Source of the DNA: Gemmataceae bacterium
Lineage (GTDB): Bacteria > Planctomycetota > Planctomycetia > Gemmatales > Gemmataceae
DNA length: 39,973 nt
Reading direction: 5' to 3'
Assembly (NCBI GenBank): GCA_019747685.1
Contig: JAIEQN010000995.1
Location: 1 to 39,973, forward strand
Shown: piece after piece, positions 1-8,037 of the stretch
Layout: the number at the start of each line of letters is the position of its first letter
Position numbering within the stretch: the first letter of the stretch is position 1
Translations under genes and position numbers: made by a program
The notes under the pieces: generated by a model
The model's database searches: none
The model's input: only the letters and a program-made list of their open reading frames with translations
Told to the model about the DNA's origin: nothing

Positions 1-22
1 CCGGCCGCTCCCGGTCCGGTGG

Positions 23-667
23 GTGGCCGCCCCCCGCCGGCCGGCCCGGGCCGCCCCCCCGGGCCGGCCGCCGCTCGACTTCTGCGGCCGGATGCGGCGG
101 GTGTGCGAGGACATCGCCGCCCGGTGCGACGCCCTGGCCCACGTCCGAATGGGGGCGGTCCTGTTGACCTTCACCGGCAGCCGGAACCGGAGCCGGTACG
201 GCCTCCAGGCCCGGGTCACGCCGCTGCGGTTCCGGGACGGCGTGCTGACCCGCCGGCACGGGGCGGTCGAGTACCAGGTGCAGCGGCTCTTCGTGGACGG
301 GGCCGAGATGCTCTACGTCCTGACGTTCTGCCTGCCGCGCTTCCTCGACCAGCCGTTCGAGGAGAAGTTGGTGACGGTGTTCCACGAGCTGTACCACATG
401 AGCCCGGCGTTCGACGGCGACCTCCGCCGCCACCCCGGCCGATACGCGGTGCATTCGCACTCGAAGGACCGGTACGACGCCCGGATGGCCGAGCTGGTCC
501 GGGAGTACCTGGCCGGGCACCCGGAGCCGGGGGTGTTCGACTTCCTCCGGCTCGGGGCGGCCGGGCTGGCCGAGCGGCACGGCGGGATCACCGGTGTGGT
601 GGTGCCGCGGCCGAAGCTCCTGCCGGTCGGGTGGGCGAACCCCCGGGCCGCCGCCCAGGGTCGTTAG
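23..667 (+). CDS. Putative phage-type metallopeptidase (HExxH)
   Basis: Probable zinc metallopeptidase resembling the 'putative phage metallopeptidase' group. The sequence shows HELYH at about residues 121-125, a classic HExxH zinc site, followed 20 residues on by a histidine-containing stretch (AVHSHSKDRYD) that could supply the third ligand. The N-terminal 20 residues are Pro/Arg/Ala-rich and low complexity. The frame stays open to the window edge upstream of the GTG at 23, so the true start may lie outside the window or further in (for example near LDFCGRM). No signal peptide is visible, so it is probably cytoplasmic. A toxin-antitoxin pair follows 27 bases downstream. Substrate unknown. 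The metallopeptidase call is fairly safe, the phage link is not. Confidence 0.6.
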   Translation: MAAPRRPARAAPPGRPPLDFCGRMRRVCEDIAARCDALAHVRMGAVLLTFTGSRNRSRYGLQARVTPLRFRDGVLTRRHGAVEYQVQRLFVDGAEMLYVLTFCLPRFLDQPFEEKLVTVFHELYHMSPAFDGDLRRHPGRYAVHSHSKDRYDARMAELVREYLAGHPEPGVFDFLRLGAAGLAERHGGITGVVVPRPKLLPVGWANPRAAAQGR

Positions 668-694
668 GGTCTACTGGGTGGGAGGAGGGGCGTC

Positions 695-973
695 ATGACG
701 GTCCGGGCGATCTACGAGAACGGGGTGTTCCGCCCGACCGAGCCGGTCGCGCTGCCGGACCGGTGCGAGGTCGAGTTCGAGCCGAAACGGGTCCCGCCGC
801 CGGTCGAGGAGCCGCCGACCCCCGACGAGATGCCGGTAACTGACCCGCGGCACCCGCGGTATGCCCATATCGACCCGGACATGAGGCCGATCTACGCGAT
901 CCTCGCCCACCGGTTCGACGACGGCGGGCCGGTGCGCAGCGCCCGCGACACCCACAACGACCACCAGCCGTGA
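695..973 (+). CDS. DUF104 / AF2212-like antitoxin
   Basis: Likely antitoxin of a type II toxin-antitoxin pair. The first 30 residues (VRAIYENGVFRPTEPVALP...) match the compact AF2212-like/DUF104 fold, a small beta-rich module that usually sits just upstream of a PIN-domain toxin. The rest of the 92-residue protein is Pro/Asp-rich and probably the flexible toxin-neutralising tail. The start is supported by GGGAGGAGGGG about 7 bases before the ATG. The stop overlaps the GTG start of the PIN gene by 4 bases (GTGA), the expected translational coupling. In this class the antitoxin, alone or with the toxin, usually represses its own promoter. No operator could be picked out by eye. Confidence 0.8.
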   Translation: MTVRAIYENGVFRPTEPVALPDRCEVEFEPKRVPPPVEEPPTPDEMPVTDPRHPRYAHIDPDMRPIYAILAHRFDDGGPVRSARDTHNDHQP

Positions 974-1371
974 TCAAATCGTTCCTCGATTCGGTCGGGC
1001 TGATCGCCGTCTGGGACGACCGCGACCAGTGGCACGCCGAGGCGACGGACGCCTTCGACCGCCTATTGGTCGGGGGCGGGCGCCTGTTCTCCACCGAGCC
1101 CGTGTTCTTCGAGTGCGGGAATATGGCCGCCCGCCGGCCGTTCCGGAAGGCCGTGTCCGACCTGCGGAGGGACCTTCAGCGGGCCGGTACGTTGATCGTC
1201 CCGACCCCGGACGAGGTCGACGCCGCCTGGGCGGCTTACGACCGGGGCGAGGCCGGCGGGACCGGGATCGTGGACCAGATATCCTTCGCCGTCATGCGGC
1301 GGCTCGGGATCGCCCGGGCGTTCACCAACGACCGGCACTTCGCCGCGGCCGGGTTCGAGCCGCTGTTCTGA
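970..1371 (+). CDS. PIN-domain toxin (VapC-like ribonuclease)
   Basis: Predicted Mg2+-dependent endoribonuclease of the PIN family, toxin partner of the DUF104 protein upstream. Acidic residues that fit the PIN active site are visible: Asp7 (SFLDS), Glu43/Glu48 (TEPVFFE), Asp102 (GIVDQISF) and Asn120-Asp121 (AFTNDRHF). At 133 residues it has the normal length for a VapC-like toxin and appears intact. The GTG start overlaps the antitoxin stop. Its TGA stop is immediately followed by the stop of the convergent WD40 gene with no base between them, so the two transcripts must overlap or end inside each other. The RNA target cannot be predicted. Confidence 0.85.
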   Translation: MIKSFLDSVGLIAVWDDRDQWHAEATDAFDRLLVGGGRLFSTEPVFFECGNMAARRPFRKAVSDLRRDLQRAGTLIVPTPDEVDAAWAAYDRGEAGGTGIVDQISFAVMRRLGIARAFTNDRHFAAAGFEPLF

Positions 1372-2514
1372 TCAACGGTCGGGGATGCCGGATCGGGCGG
1401 CCGCGGTCGATGGGACCGCCGCAACCCGGGGCGGCGGTGCGGTCGCGGTCAGGGCCAGCGCGTAGAGGTAGACCGTCCCGTCGTAACACGCGACCGCCAC
1501 CCGGTCGCCGGCGGGGCTTAAGGCCAGGTCGCGGCAATCCGACGGGACGTTCGTCGTGAACGTGCCGGCCGGGTCGTCGCCGGCCCAGACCCAGACGCGG
1601 CCGCCGCTCCGCGCCCCGGCCGCGACCACCGCCCCCGACGGGTGGAAGGCCACGCCCCAGGCCGTCCCCTCGAACGCCTCCTTCGGCTTGTGCTGGGTCG
1701 GCTTGCCGGTCGCCCAGTCGAGGGTCATCACCAGCGGCTTGCCGATCCCGGCGAAGGCGTTCGACACGTTCGTGATCCCGGCCACCGCCAGCCGCCACCC
1801 GGCCCCGTCGAAGGCCATCCCCCGGGCACCGCCGATGTCGGCCCGGAACCCGCCGTCGTACTTGTGCAGCGGTTTGGCGTCGAGGTCGCGGACGCACCGG
1901 CCGGCCCGCCAGTCCCAGTCCTTGACCACCCCCTTCAGGTCGCACGACGCCAGCCGGTCGCCGGTCGGGTGGAACGCCAGGTTGTAGACGTGGCAGTCGT
2001 GCCCGGCGAGCGTCCGGACGGGCGAGCCGTCGGCCGCCCGCCACAGCTTGACCAGGTGGTCGTTGCCGCACGAGGCGACGACCGACCCGTCCGGGCTGAC
2101 GGCTACCGCCCGGACCCAGCCGGCGTGGGCCTCGGCCGTCCAGACGAACTGCGGGGCCGGCAGGTCGCCCCGCCACCACAGCAGCCGGCCGTGGTAGTCG
2201 CCCGAGACGACCGTGAACGGCTCCGGCCGCGGGGCCGCGGGCCGGGCCGGCCCACCGCCGACCGCCAGTAGCCCGGGCGGCGGGTCCGTGACCGCCCGCA
2301 CCACCGGCCGGGTATGGGAGATGAACGCCATCCCCCGGACCCAACTGGCGTGCCCGGTGAACCCGACCACCCCGCCGGTCCGGAGGTCGAGCCGGCGGAC
2401 GACGTGGTCCTCGGCCGAGGTGAACAGGAACCGGCCGGACGGGTCGAACCGGCAGCCGATCAAGGGCTTGCCGACCTTCCAGACGCCGTCGGGCCGGATC
2501 GGCGGGGCGCTCAC
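1372..2514 (-). CDS. WD40 repeat protein
   Basis: WD40 beta-propeller, about 380 residues. Repeats are readable as GH...WV...F/V.P.G..v.s.s.D..v+lW units: FTGHASWVRGMAF, AEAHAGWVRAVAVSPDGS, LAGHDCHVYNLAFHPTGD, GTAWGVAFHPSGA and RDLALSPAGDRVAVACYDG. No catalytic domain is visible, so it probably acts as a protein-binding scaffold. The ORF track runs to 2736, but the first 74 residues of that ORF are an out-of-frame shadow of the DUF1501 gene. The GTG at 2514 overlaps the DUF1501 stop by 4 bases (GTGA) and opens straight into propeller sequence, so I start there. WD40 genes commonly follow DUF1549/DUF1501 pairs in planctomycetes. No signal peptide is clear. Confidence 0.85.
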   Translation of the reverse strand: MSAPPIRPDGVWKVGKPLIGCRFDPSGRFLFTSAEDHVVRRLDLRTGGVVGFTGHASWVRGMAFISHTRPVVRAVTDPPPGLLAVGGGPARPAAPRPEPFTVVSGDYHGRLLWWRGDLPAPQFVWTAEAHAGWVRAVAVSPDGSVVASCGNDHLVKLWRAADGSPVRTLAGHDCHVYNLAFHPTGDRLASCDLKGVVKDWDWRAGRCVRDLDAKPLHKYDGGFRADIGGARGMAFDGAGWRLAVAGITNVSNAFAGIGKPLVMTLDWATGKPTQHKPKEAFEGTAWGVAFHPSGAVVAAGARSGGRVWVWAGDDPAGTFTTNVPSDCRDLALSPAGDRVAVACYDGTVYLYALALTATAPPPRVAAVPSTAAARSGIPDR

Positions 2515-3803
2515 GCCAGCACCTCGTCGATGGCGGCGGCCTTCGGGTCGGCGACCGGGACCGGCCGGTCGTTCGGGTAGAAGTTCTTGGCCGGGTTCAG
2601 CCCGACCGCCCGCAGGTAGGTGTGGAACAGGTGCCCGCCGTTCACCTCCCGGTCGGTCACGGCGGTGCCGTTGGCGTTCGTCTTGCCGACCACCGCCCCG
2701 CCCTTGATCCCGCACCCGCCCAGGGCCACCGACCACGCCTTCGACCAGTGGTCCCGGCCGTACAGGTGGTTGATCCGCGGGGTCCGGCCGAACTCGGACA
2801 TGACCACCACGAGGGTGCTGTCCAGCATCCCGCGGTCGGCCAGGTCGTCGAACAGGGTGGCGAACGGGCGGTCGAACTCGCCGACCTGTTCGAGGTGAAA
2901 GTCGAAGTTCTCGTGGTGGGTGTCGAAGTTCGAGTGGGTCACCCGGACGAACGGCACCCCGGCTTCCAACAGCCGCCGGGCCAGCAGCAGGTGCCGGCCG
3001 AAGTCGTGCCGGCCGTACCGGTCGGCCAGGGCCGACGGCTCCTGGTCGGCGGCGAACACCTCGGCCCGGCGGAAGACCCGCTCGGCCTGGTCGAACGACT
3101 CGGCGTAGGCCTCCGTCGCGGCGCTCTTGCGGCTGGCCGCGAACCGGTCGTCCAGCCGCTTCCGCAGTGCCTCCCGGCGGGCGTCGGCGTCGTCGGTCAG
3201 CCCGCCGGGGCGGAGGACGTTTTGGGGCGGCTGCCCGTTCCCGAGCGACACCGCGGCGAACCGCGGTCCGAGGAAGGCGGCGTCCTGCTTCGAGAACCCG
3301 CCCCCGCCGCCGGGCAGGACGTGGATGTGTCCGGGTAGCTCCTGCGACTCGCCGCCGAGCAGCTTGGCGGCCACGGCCCCGATGTGCGGGTACTCGATCC
3401 CGGCCTCGGGCCGCCGGCCGGTGAGCATGATCGTCGCCCCCCGGCCGTGCTCGTCCTCGGCGGTGTTGACGCCGCGGACCAAGGCCAGCCGGTGCATCCG
3501 CTTCGCGGTGTGCGGCAGCAACTCGCTGACGTGCACGCCGGGGACGGAGGTGGGGATGGCCCGGAACGGCCCGCCGGTATCGGTCCCGGGCTTCGGGTCC
3601 CAGGTCTCCAACTGGCTCGACCCGCCGGCCAGGAAGATGACCAGAACCCGCTTCTGGGCCTTGGTCAGTCGGCCGGCGGCCGACGCGGCGGACAGCCCGC
3701 CGGCCCCGAACACCCCGGCCGCCCCGAGGGCGGCCCCGCCGAGGAAGGCCCGCCGGCTGGGGCGGTGGGCCGCCGACATACAGGCGTAGTGTGCGTCGGC
3801 CAT
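2511..3803 (-). CDS. DUF1501 family protein (Tat-exported, sulfatase-like fold)
   Basis: Planctomycete DUF1501 protein, 430 residues, related to the alkaline phosphatase/sulfatase superfamily. Its biochemical role is undetermined. The N-terminus has a twin-arginine signal (PSRRAFLGGAALGAAG) for export of a folded protein. Family landmarks include FLAGGSSQLETWDPKPG, RVTHSNFDTHHENF, LVVVMSEFGRTPRIN and GRDHWSKAWSVALGGCGIKGG. The start is the ATG at 3803, supported by GGGGAGGATCCG just upstream; the ORF track's longer start lies in shadow sequence. It follows the DUF1549/DUF1553 gene by 20 bases and overlaps the WD40 gene, so the three are almost surely one operon. The usual suggestion for these sets is exported assemblies linked to polymer breakdown, which remains inference. 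Confidence 0.9.
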   Translation of the reverse strand: MADAHYACMSAAHRPSRRAFLGGAALGAAGVFGAGGLSAASAAGRLTKAQKRVLVIFLAGGSSQLETWDPKPGTDTGGPFRAIPTSVPGVHVSELLPHTAKRMHRLALVRGVNTAEDEHGRGATIMLTGRRPEAGIEYPHIGAVAAKLLGGESQELPGHIHVLPGGGGGFSKQDAAFLGPRFAAVSLGNGQPPQNVLRPGGLTDDADARREALRKRLDDRFAASRKSAATEAYAESFDQAERVFRRAEVFAADQEPSALADRYGRHDFGRHLLLARRLLEAGVPFVRVTHSNFDTHHENFDFHLEQVGEFDRPFATLFDDLADRGMLDSTLVVVMSEFGRTPRINHLYGRDHWSKAWSVALGGCGIKGGAVVGKTNANGTAVTDREVNGGHLFHTYLRAVGLNPAKNFYPNDRPVPVADPKAAAIDEVLA

Positions 3804-3823
3804 CGGATCCTCCCCGGATGGGG

Positions 3824-5410
3824 TTAGTGGTTGAACCGGAACTCGGCCGACACGACGACCGCCCAGACGACTTCGGCGAGGGCCGCCGCGCGGTCCGGGG
3901 TGCCGTCGAGGGCCGCGGCCACGTCCCGCCGCTCGTCGGCCGTCGGCGGCCGGGTGAGGACGCTCAGGAACAGCTCGTCGGCGACCGCGTTCGGGTCGGC
4001 GAGGCCCGCGAGCCGGTCGGTCAGGTCGCCGGGCCGGCGGGCGGCCAGCCCGCGGACGGCCGCCCCGTGCTTCAGGAACAGCGCTTGATCCAGGGTCGCC
4101 GACGTACCGGCGTCGGGTTCCCCGGGCGACCCGCCGAACGTCCGCCGGAACGCCGCCACTTGGCCGGCGACTGTCGCCTCGGGTTCCGGCACGGCCGGCC
4201 CGGTGGCCCGGACGGCGGCCCGGGCGAACTGCTCGGCCGAGAGCGGCTTCAGGAGCGCGACGAGGTAGCGGTCGGCGGGCACATCCTCGGAGCCGGGCGG
4301 GGCGGCGCTCGAGCGCTGGTACGTCCGGCTCAGCGCGATTTCCCGCAGCAACCACTTCATGTCGTACCCGTGGGTGACGAATTCGGTGGCCAGGAGGTCC
4401 AGCAACTCCGGGTGCGACGGCGGGTTGCCGGGGTGGTCGAGGTCGAGCGGGTGGACCAGCCCGCGGCCGAGCATCAACGCCCACAGGCGGTTGACGGCCG
4501 TGCGGGCGAACGCCGGATTCTCGGGCGATGTCAGTCGGCCGGCGAGCTGGCCCCGCCGGCTGTACGCCGGCACCGGCCGGATGCCGTTGGCCGGGGCGGT
4601 CTTGTACTCCTTCCCTCTTTCGAAGGTCGGCTCGGTGGCCGGCTCCCCGCCGGGCAGCCGCGGGCCGGTCTTCTTCTGCGTCTTCTTGGCGTCGAAGACG
4701 CTGACGAAGTTCACCTCCCCGTCGGCCTTCTCGGCGAGAACAGCCGCCGGGGCCTCGGCGTTCGGGAACAGGTACGACCGGCTCACGAACGCCAGTAGGC
4801 CGTGGTAGTCCGCCTGCTTGTAGTCGTCGACGAGCGGGTGGTCGTGGCACTGGGCGCAGCGGAGGTCGCGGCCCAGGAACACCCGCCCGAGGTCCCGCGT
4901 CACCTGGGTCGGGTCCATGTCCCGGTCGAGGAAGAACTTGGCGGCCGGGCGGGTCTTCGGGTCGGTCCCGTCGGCGGACAGCAGGTCGCGGACGAGCCGG
5001 TCGTAGGGCGTATTCGCGGCGAACGCGGCCCGCAGGTAGTCTTCCCAGGCCGCCCGCGGGACCTTGACATCCCGGCGGCGTTCCATGAACACCACGTCGA
5101 AGTGCTCGGCCACCCGCCGGGCATAAGCTCCGTCGGCCAGCAGCCGGTCGACCAGCGCCCGCCGCTTGTCGGGGCTCGGGTCAGCGAAATATGCCCGCGC
5201 CTCGGTTGCGGCCGGGACCGTCCCGTTGAGGTCCAGGTAGACCCGCCGCAGGAACTCGGCATCGTCGGCCGGCGGTGCCGCGTGCCGGTCGTAGTCCGGG
5301 TGGCCGGCGGCGATGAGCTGGTCGATGCTCTCGTGGAGGGTCAGGCGGGGCGGCGGGACCGGGCCGGTCGGCGCGGCGGCCCACGCGAGGATGGCGGCGG
5401 CCAGGGGCAT
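3824..5410 (-). CDS. DUF1549 and DUF1553 domain protein (short form)
   Basis: Exported planctomycete protein of about 528 residues combining DUF1549 (PSCyt2; LTLHESIDQLI...DDAEFLRRVYLDLNGTVP) and DUF1553 (PSD1; PAFARTAVNRLWALMLGRGL...NPPSHPELLDLLA). A CAQCHDHP motif sits inside DUF1549 and could bind haem or metal. Unlike the larger paralogue at 11072-14371 it has no separate N-terminal PSCyt1 domain. The ATG at 5410 gives a signal peptide (MPLAAAILAWAAAPTGP). The ORF track's 25 extra residues are Pro/Arg-rich and were dropped. First gene of the DUF1549-DUF1501-WD40 operon, with a candidate promoter about 90 bases upstream. Molecular activity of these domains is not established. Confidence 0.88.
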   Translation of the reverse strand: MPLAAAILAWAAAPTGPVPPPRLTLHESIDQLIAAGHPDYDRHAAPPADDAEFLRRVYLDLNGTVPAATEARAYFADPSPDKRRALVDRLLADGAYARRVAEHFDVVFMERRRDVKVPRAAWEDYLRAAFAANTPYDRLVRDLLSADGTDPKTRPAAKFFLDRDMDPTQVTRDLGRVFLGRDLRCAQCHDHPLVDDYKQADYHGLLAFVSRSYLFPNAEAPAAVLAEKADGEVNFVSVFDAKKTQKKTGPRLPGGEPATEPTFERGKEYKTAPANGIRPVPAYSRRGQLAGRLTSPENPAFARTAVNRLWALMLGRGLVHPLDLDHPGNPPSHPELLDLLATEFVTHGYDMKWLLREIALSRTYQRSSAAPPGSEDVPADRYLVALLKPLSAEQFARAAVRATGPAVPEPEATVAGQVAAFRRTFGGSPGEPDAGTSATLDQALFLKHGAAVRGLAARRPGDLTDRLAGLADPNAVADELFLSVLTRPPTADERRDVAAALDGTPDRAAALAEVVWAVVVSAEFRFNH

Positions 5411-5500
5411 GACGCGCGGTCCCGGGGAGGGAGCGGGAGCAGGCGGGACGGACGGCCGGCGGGGCGGGCGAGGCAGGCGGGGCAAGGAGGCAGGACCCGA

Positions 5501-5530
5501 AGTCTACGCCATCTCGTACCATGCCGTCAA
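5501..5530 (-). promoter_or_regulatory. Candidate sigma70-type promoter for the DUF1549-DUF1501-WD40 operon
   Basis: On the minus strand TTGACG (5 of 6 to the -35 consensus) is followed after 18 bases by TAGACT (4 of 6 to the -10 consensus), about 90 bases before the ATG at 5410. It lies in a locally less GC-rich patch between divergent genes. Planctomycete promoter consensus is poorly defined, so this is weak evidence. Confidence 0.3.
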
Positions 5531-5589
5531 GCACCAACCCGGGAAAATGTGGCCCGGCCGGATCGCGTTCAGGCCAACCAGGACCACCC

Positions 5590-6531
5590 ATGCGTGTCGC
5601 CATCGGCCGGGCGGCCTCCGTCGCCGTACTGATCGTCACCGCTTGTCGGCCCATGCCGGCGGACCGGCCGCCCCCGGCGCGGGCCGACTTTCCCCGCGAG
5701 CTGGTGGCGTTCGTCCAGCGCGGGGACGGTCCGGTGTTCGAGGCCGCCGGGCCGGGCCATTGGGACATCAAGGTTCGGGAGCGGGGCTGGGTGCTCCGCG
5801 AGGACGGCGCCTACAAGCTCTGGTACACCGGGTACGACGGCACCCCGACCGGCCGGCGGATGCTCGGGCTGGCCACCTCGCCCGACGGGATCACCTGGAC
5901 CCGCCACCCGGCCAACCCGCTCGTCCGCGATCGCTGGGTGGAAGACGTGATGGTCGTCAAGGACGGCGGCCGCTACCTGATGTTCGCCGAGGGGGAGAAT
6001 GACCGGGCACAACTCCTGACCTCCGCCGACGGGGTGTCGTGGGAGCCGCTCGGCCGGCTCGACGTGCGGCTGACCACCGGCGGGCCGATCCCCGACGGGC
6101 CGTTCGGCACCCCGACCGCCCTCCGGGCCGGCGGCCGGTGGCACCTCTTCTACGAGCGGTCGGACAAAGGCGTCTGGCTGGCCACCTCGGACGACTTGAC
6201 GGTCTGGACCAACGTCCGGGACGAGCCGGTCCTCGTTCCCGGGCCGGGGGCCTACGACCGCGACATGATCGCCGTCAACCAGGTGATCGAGGTCGGCGGC
6301 CGGTACTACGCCTACTACCACGGCTGCGCCACGGCCGGCCCGGACGCCCGTAAGTGGTCGACGGCCGTGGCGGTGTCGGACGACCTCCGGCGGTGGGAAA
6401 AGTACCCTGGCAACCCGCTCCTCCCGGTGGCCGAGAACAAGTCGAGCGGGGTAATCGTCCGGGCCGACGACGGGCTGCGGCTCTACACCATGCACCCGGC
6501 CGTCTACCTCCACACCCCCGCCCCGGAGTAG
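5590..6531 (+). CDS. Probable lipoprotein beta-propeller glycosidase (GH43/GH130/GH32-like)
   Basis: Predicted exported carbohydrate-active protein, 313 residues, with the repeated blade pattern of five-bladed glycosidase propellers: YKLWYTGYDG, GLATSPDGITWTRHPANPL, GRYLMFAEGEN, WHLFYERSDKGVWLATSDDLTVWT and RYYAYYHGCA...WSTAVAVSDDLRRWEKYPGNPL. Exact glycoside hydrolase family and substrate cannot be fixed by eye. The ATG at 5590 opens a short hydrophobic segment ending in VTAC, a plausible lipobox, so it may be membrane-anchored outside the cytoplasm. The ORF track's 23 extra residues lack signal-peptide character. Divergent from the DUF1549 operon and convergent with the serine hydrolase. 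Its neighbours fit a polysaccharide-degradation role. Confidence 0.7.
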   Translation: MRVAIGRAASVAVLIVTACRPMPADRPPPARADFPRELVAFVQRGDGPVFEAAGPGHWDIKVRERGWVLREDGAYKLWYTGYDGTPTGRRMLGLATSPDGITWTRHPANPLVRDRWVEDVMVVKDGGRYLMFAEGENDRAQLLTSADGVSWEPLGRLDVRLTTGGPIPDGPFGTPTALRAGGRWHLFYERSDKGVWLATSDDLTVWTNVRDEPVLVPGPGAYDRDMIAVNQVIEVGGRYYAYYHGCATAGPDARKWSTAVAVSDDLRRWEKYPGNPLLPVAENKSSGVIVRADDGLRLYTMHPAVYLHTPAPE

Positions 6532-6550
6532 GAAGGGCGGCCGCTACTCC
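6525..6550. terminator. Candidate bidirectional terminator hairpin containing both stop codons
   Basis: GGAGTAG at 6525-6531 and CTACTCC at 6544-6550 are perfect inverted repeats around a 12-base loop. The stem contains the TAG stop of the propeller gene on the plus strand and the TAG stop of the serine hydrolase on the minus strand. It sits exactly between two convergent genes, as a shared terminator would. No T-run follows on either strand. Confidence 0.4.
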
Positions 6551-8007
6551 TTCTTCCCGATCAGCGGGGCGTCCTTCGTCGGCCCGAACCCGACGTTCAT
6601 CTCCGGCTCGACCCGGACCTCGTCGCCGGCGAAGGCCAGCCGGAGGGTGACGACGAACGGCGTCTCGACGAAGCAGACCTTGGCCGTGAACGTGTCGTCC
6701 GCGGTCCAGGCCCCGCACGCCGCGGCCGGCTGCTCGGCCAGCCGGCCCCACGCCGCCTTCCCCTTCGCCCACGACCCGCGGCCGCAGGCGATCCGCCGCT
6801 CGGTCCCGTCGGCCTTGATGACGAGAGTCGTGTCGCCGTCCTTCCCCTCTTCGAGGGCAACTGATTCGAGCTTCCGGTCGTTGGCCGGGAAGGTGAACTT
6901 CTTACCCTGCACCGCCGCCGGCCGGCCCGTCCCGGGGGGCGTCTTCAGCGACAGCCCCTTGAGGGTGCTAACCAGCTTCGCACGGGCCTCGTCGTTCGGC
7001 GGGAGCTGCGACCCGTTCATCCCCGGCAGGAGCTTGTCCCAGACGAGGTTCAGCACCGCCTGTAGGTCCCGCACGCCGGCCGTGATGGCGATCACCGCGT
7101 CTTGCTCGGGCAGCACGACGCAGTACTGGCCGAACGCCCCGTCGCCCCGGTAGGCCCCGTTCTGGCACCGCCAGAACTGGTAGCCGTACCCCTGGTCCCA
7201 GTCGCTCTTCGGGTTGCTGCCGTTGGAGGTCTGCCGGGCGGTGGCCGCCGCCACCCACGCTTCCGGCACGAGCTGCTTGCCGTTCCACTTCCCCTTCTGC
7301 AAGTAGAGCTGCCCGAACTTGGCGATGTCCTCGGTCCGGACGCTCAGCCCGTACCCGCCGGTGGTGATCCCCTGCGGGCTGGCCTCCCAGGTCGGGTTCT
7401 CGATCCCCAGCGGCTCGAACAGCCGGGGCCGGAGGTAGTCGAGGACGGTCTGGCCGGTGGCCTTCTGGACGGCCGCCGACTGCATGTACGTGGCCGACGT
7501 GTTGTACAGGAAGTGGCTGCCCGGCTTGAACGGGACCGGGTGGGCCAGGAACGTCTTGGTCCACGGCTCGTCCGGCTTGCGGGGCGGCTCGGTCTGGTGG
7601 CCGGTGTTCATCCGCAACAGGTCGCTCACCCGCATCGCCTTCAGGTTGTTGCCGGGGTCTTTCGGCGCGTCTTCGGGGAAGAGCTTTACCAGCTCGTCGT
7701 CGACGCTCAGCTTCCCCTCGGCCACGGCCAGCCCGACCGCCGTGGAGGTGAAGCTCTTGCTGAGCGAGTAGAGCTGGTGGCGGGTCTGGGCCGCGTAGGG
7801 CGACCACCAGCCTTCGGCGACCACCCGGCCGTGGCGGACGAGCATGAAGCTGTGGAGGGAGTCGATGTTCTTATCCGCGGCCTGGACGAACTCCAGGACG
7901 GCCGGGGACGAGACGCCCTGTTCTTCGGGCGAACTCCGGGGCAGGTCGGCCCCGGCCGCCGGGGCGGCGGCCAGGACCACGGCGGCGATGACGGAGAGGA
8001 TTCGCAT
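6544..8007 (-). CDS. Serine hydrolase, class C beta-lactamase fold
   Basis: Secreted serine hydrolase of the beta-lactamase/penicillin-binding-protein-like family, 487 residues. The N-terminus is a signal peptide (MRILSVIAAVVLAAAPAAGA). The catalytic SxxK tetrad is Ser81-Leu-Ser-Lys84 within LYSLSKSFTSTAVG. The second motif, normally YxN, appears as FLYNTSATYM, and the expected 'DELV' and 'VSDLLRMNTGH' landmarks are present. Such proteins act as esterases, DD-peptidases or amidases; substrate is unpredictable. The C-terminal 130 residues form an extra beta-rich domain (KKFTFPANDRKLESVALEEG...) as in other long serine hydrolases. It follows the CE15-like gene by 30 bases on the same strand, so they may be co-transcribed and both act outside the cell. 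Confidence 0.88.
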   Translation of the reverse strand: MRILSVIAAVVLAAAPAAGADLPRSSPEEQGVSSPAVLEFVQAADKNIDSLHSFMLVRHGRVVAEGWWSPYAAQTRHQLYSLSKSFTSTAVGLAVAEGKLSVDDELVKLFPEDAPKDPGNNLKAMRVSDLLRMNTGHQTEPPRKPDEPWTKTFLAHPVPFKPGSHFLYNTSATYMQSAAVQKATGQTVLDYLRPRLFEPLGIENPTWEASPQGITTGGYGLSVRTEDIAKFGQLYLQKGKWNGKQLVPEAWVAAATARQTSNGSNPKSDWDQGYGYQFWRCQNGAYRGDGAFGQYCVVLPEQDAVIAITAGVRDLQAVLNLVWDKLLPGMNGSQLPPNDEARAKLVSTLKGLSLKTPPGTGRPAAVQGKKFTFPANDRKLESVALEEGKDGDTTLVIKADGTERRIACGRGSWAKGKAAWGRLAEQPAAACGAWTADDTFTAKVCFVETPFVVTLRLAFAGDEVRVEPEMNVGFGPTKDAPLIGKKE

Positions 8008-8037
8008 GAGGGAGCCTCGGAAGGTTCGGGGGAGGAG

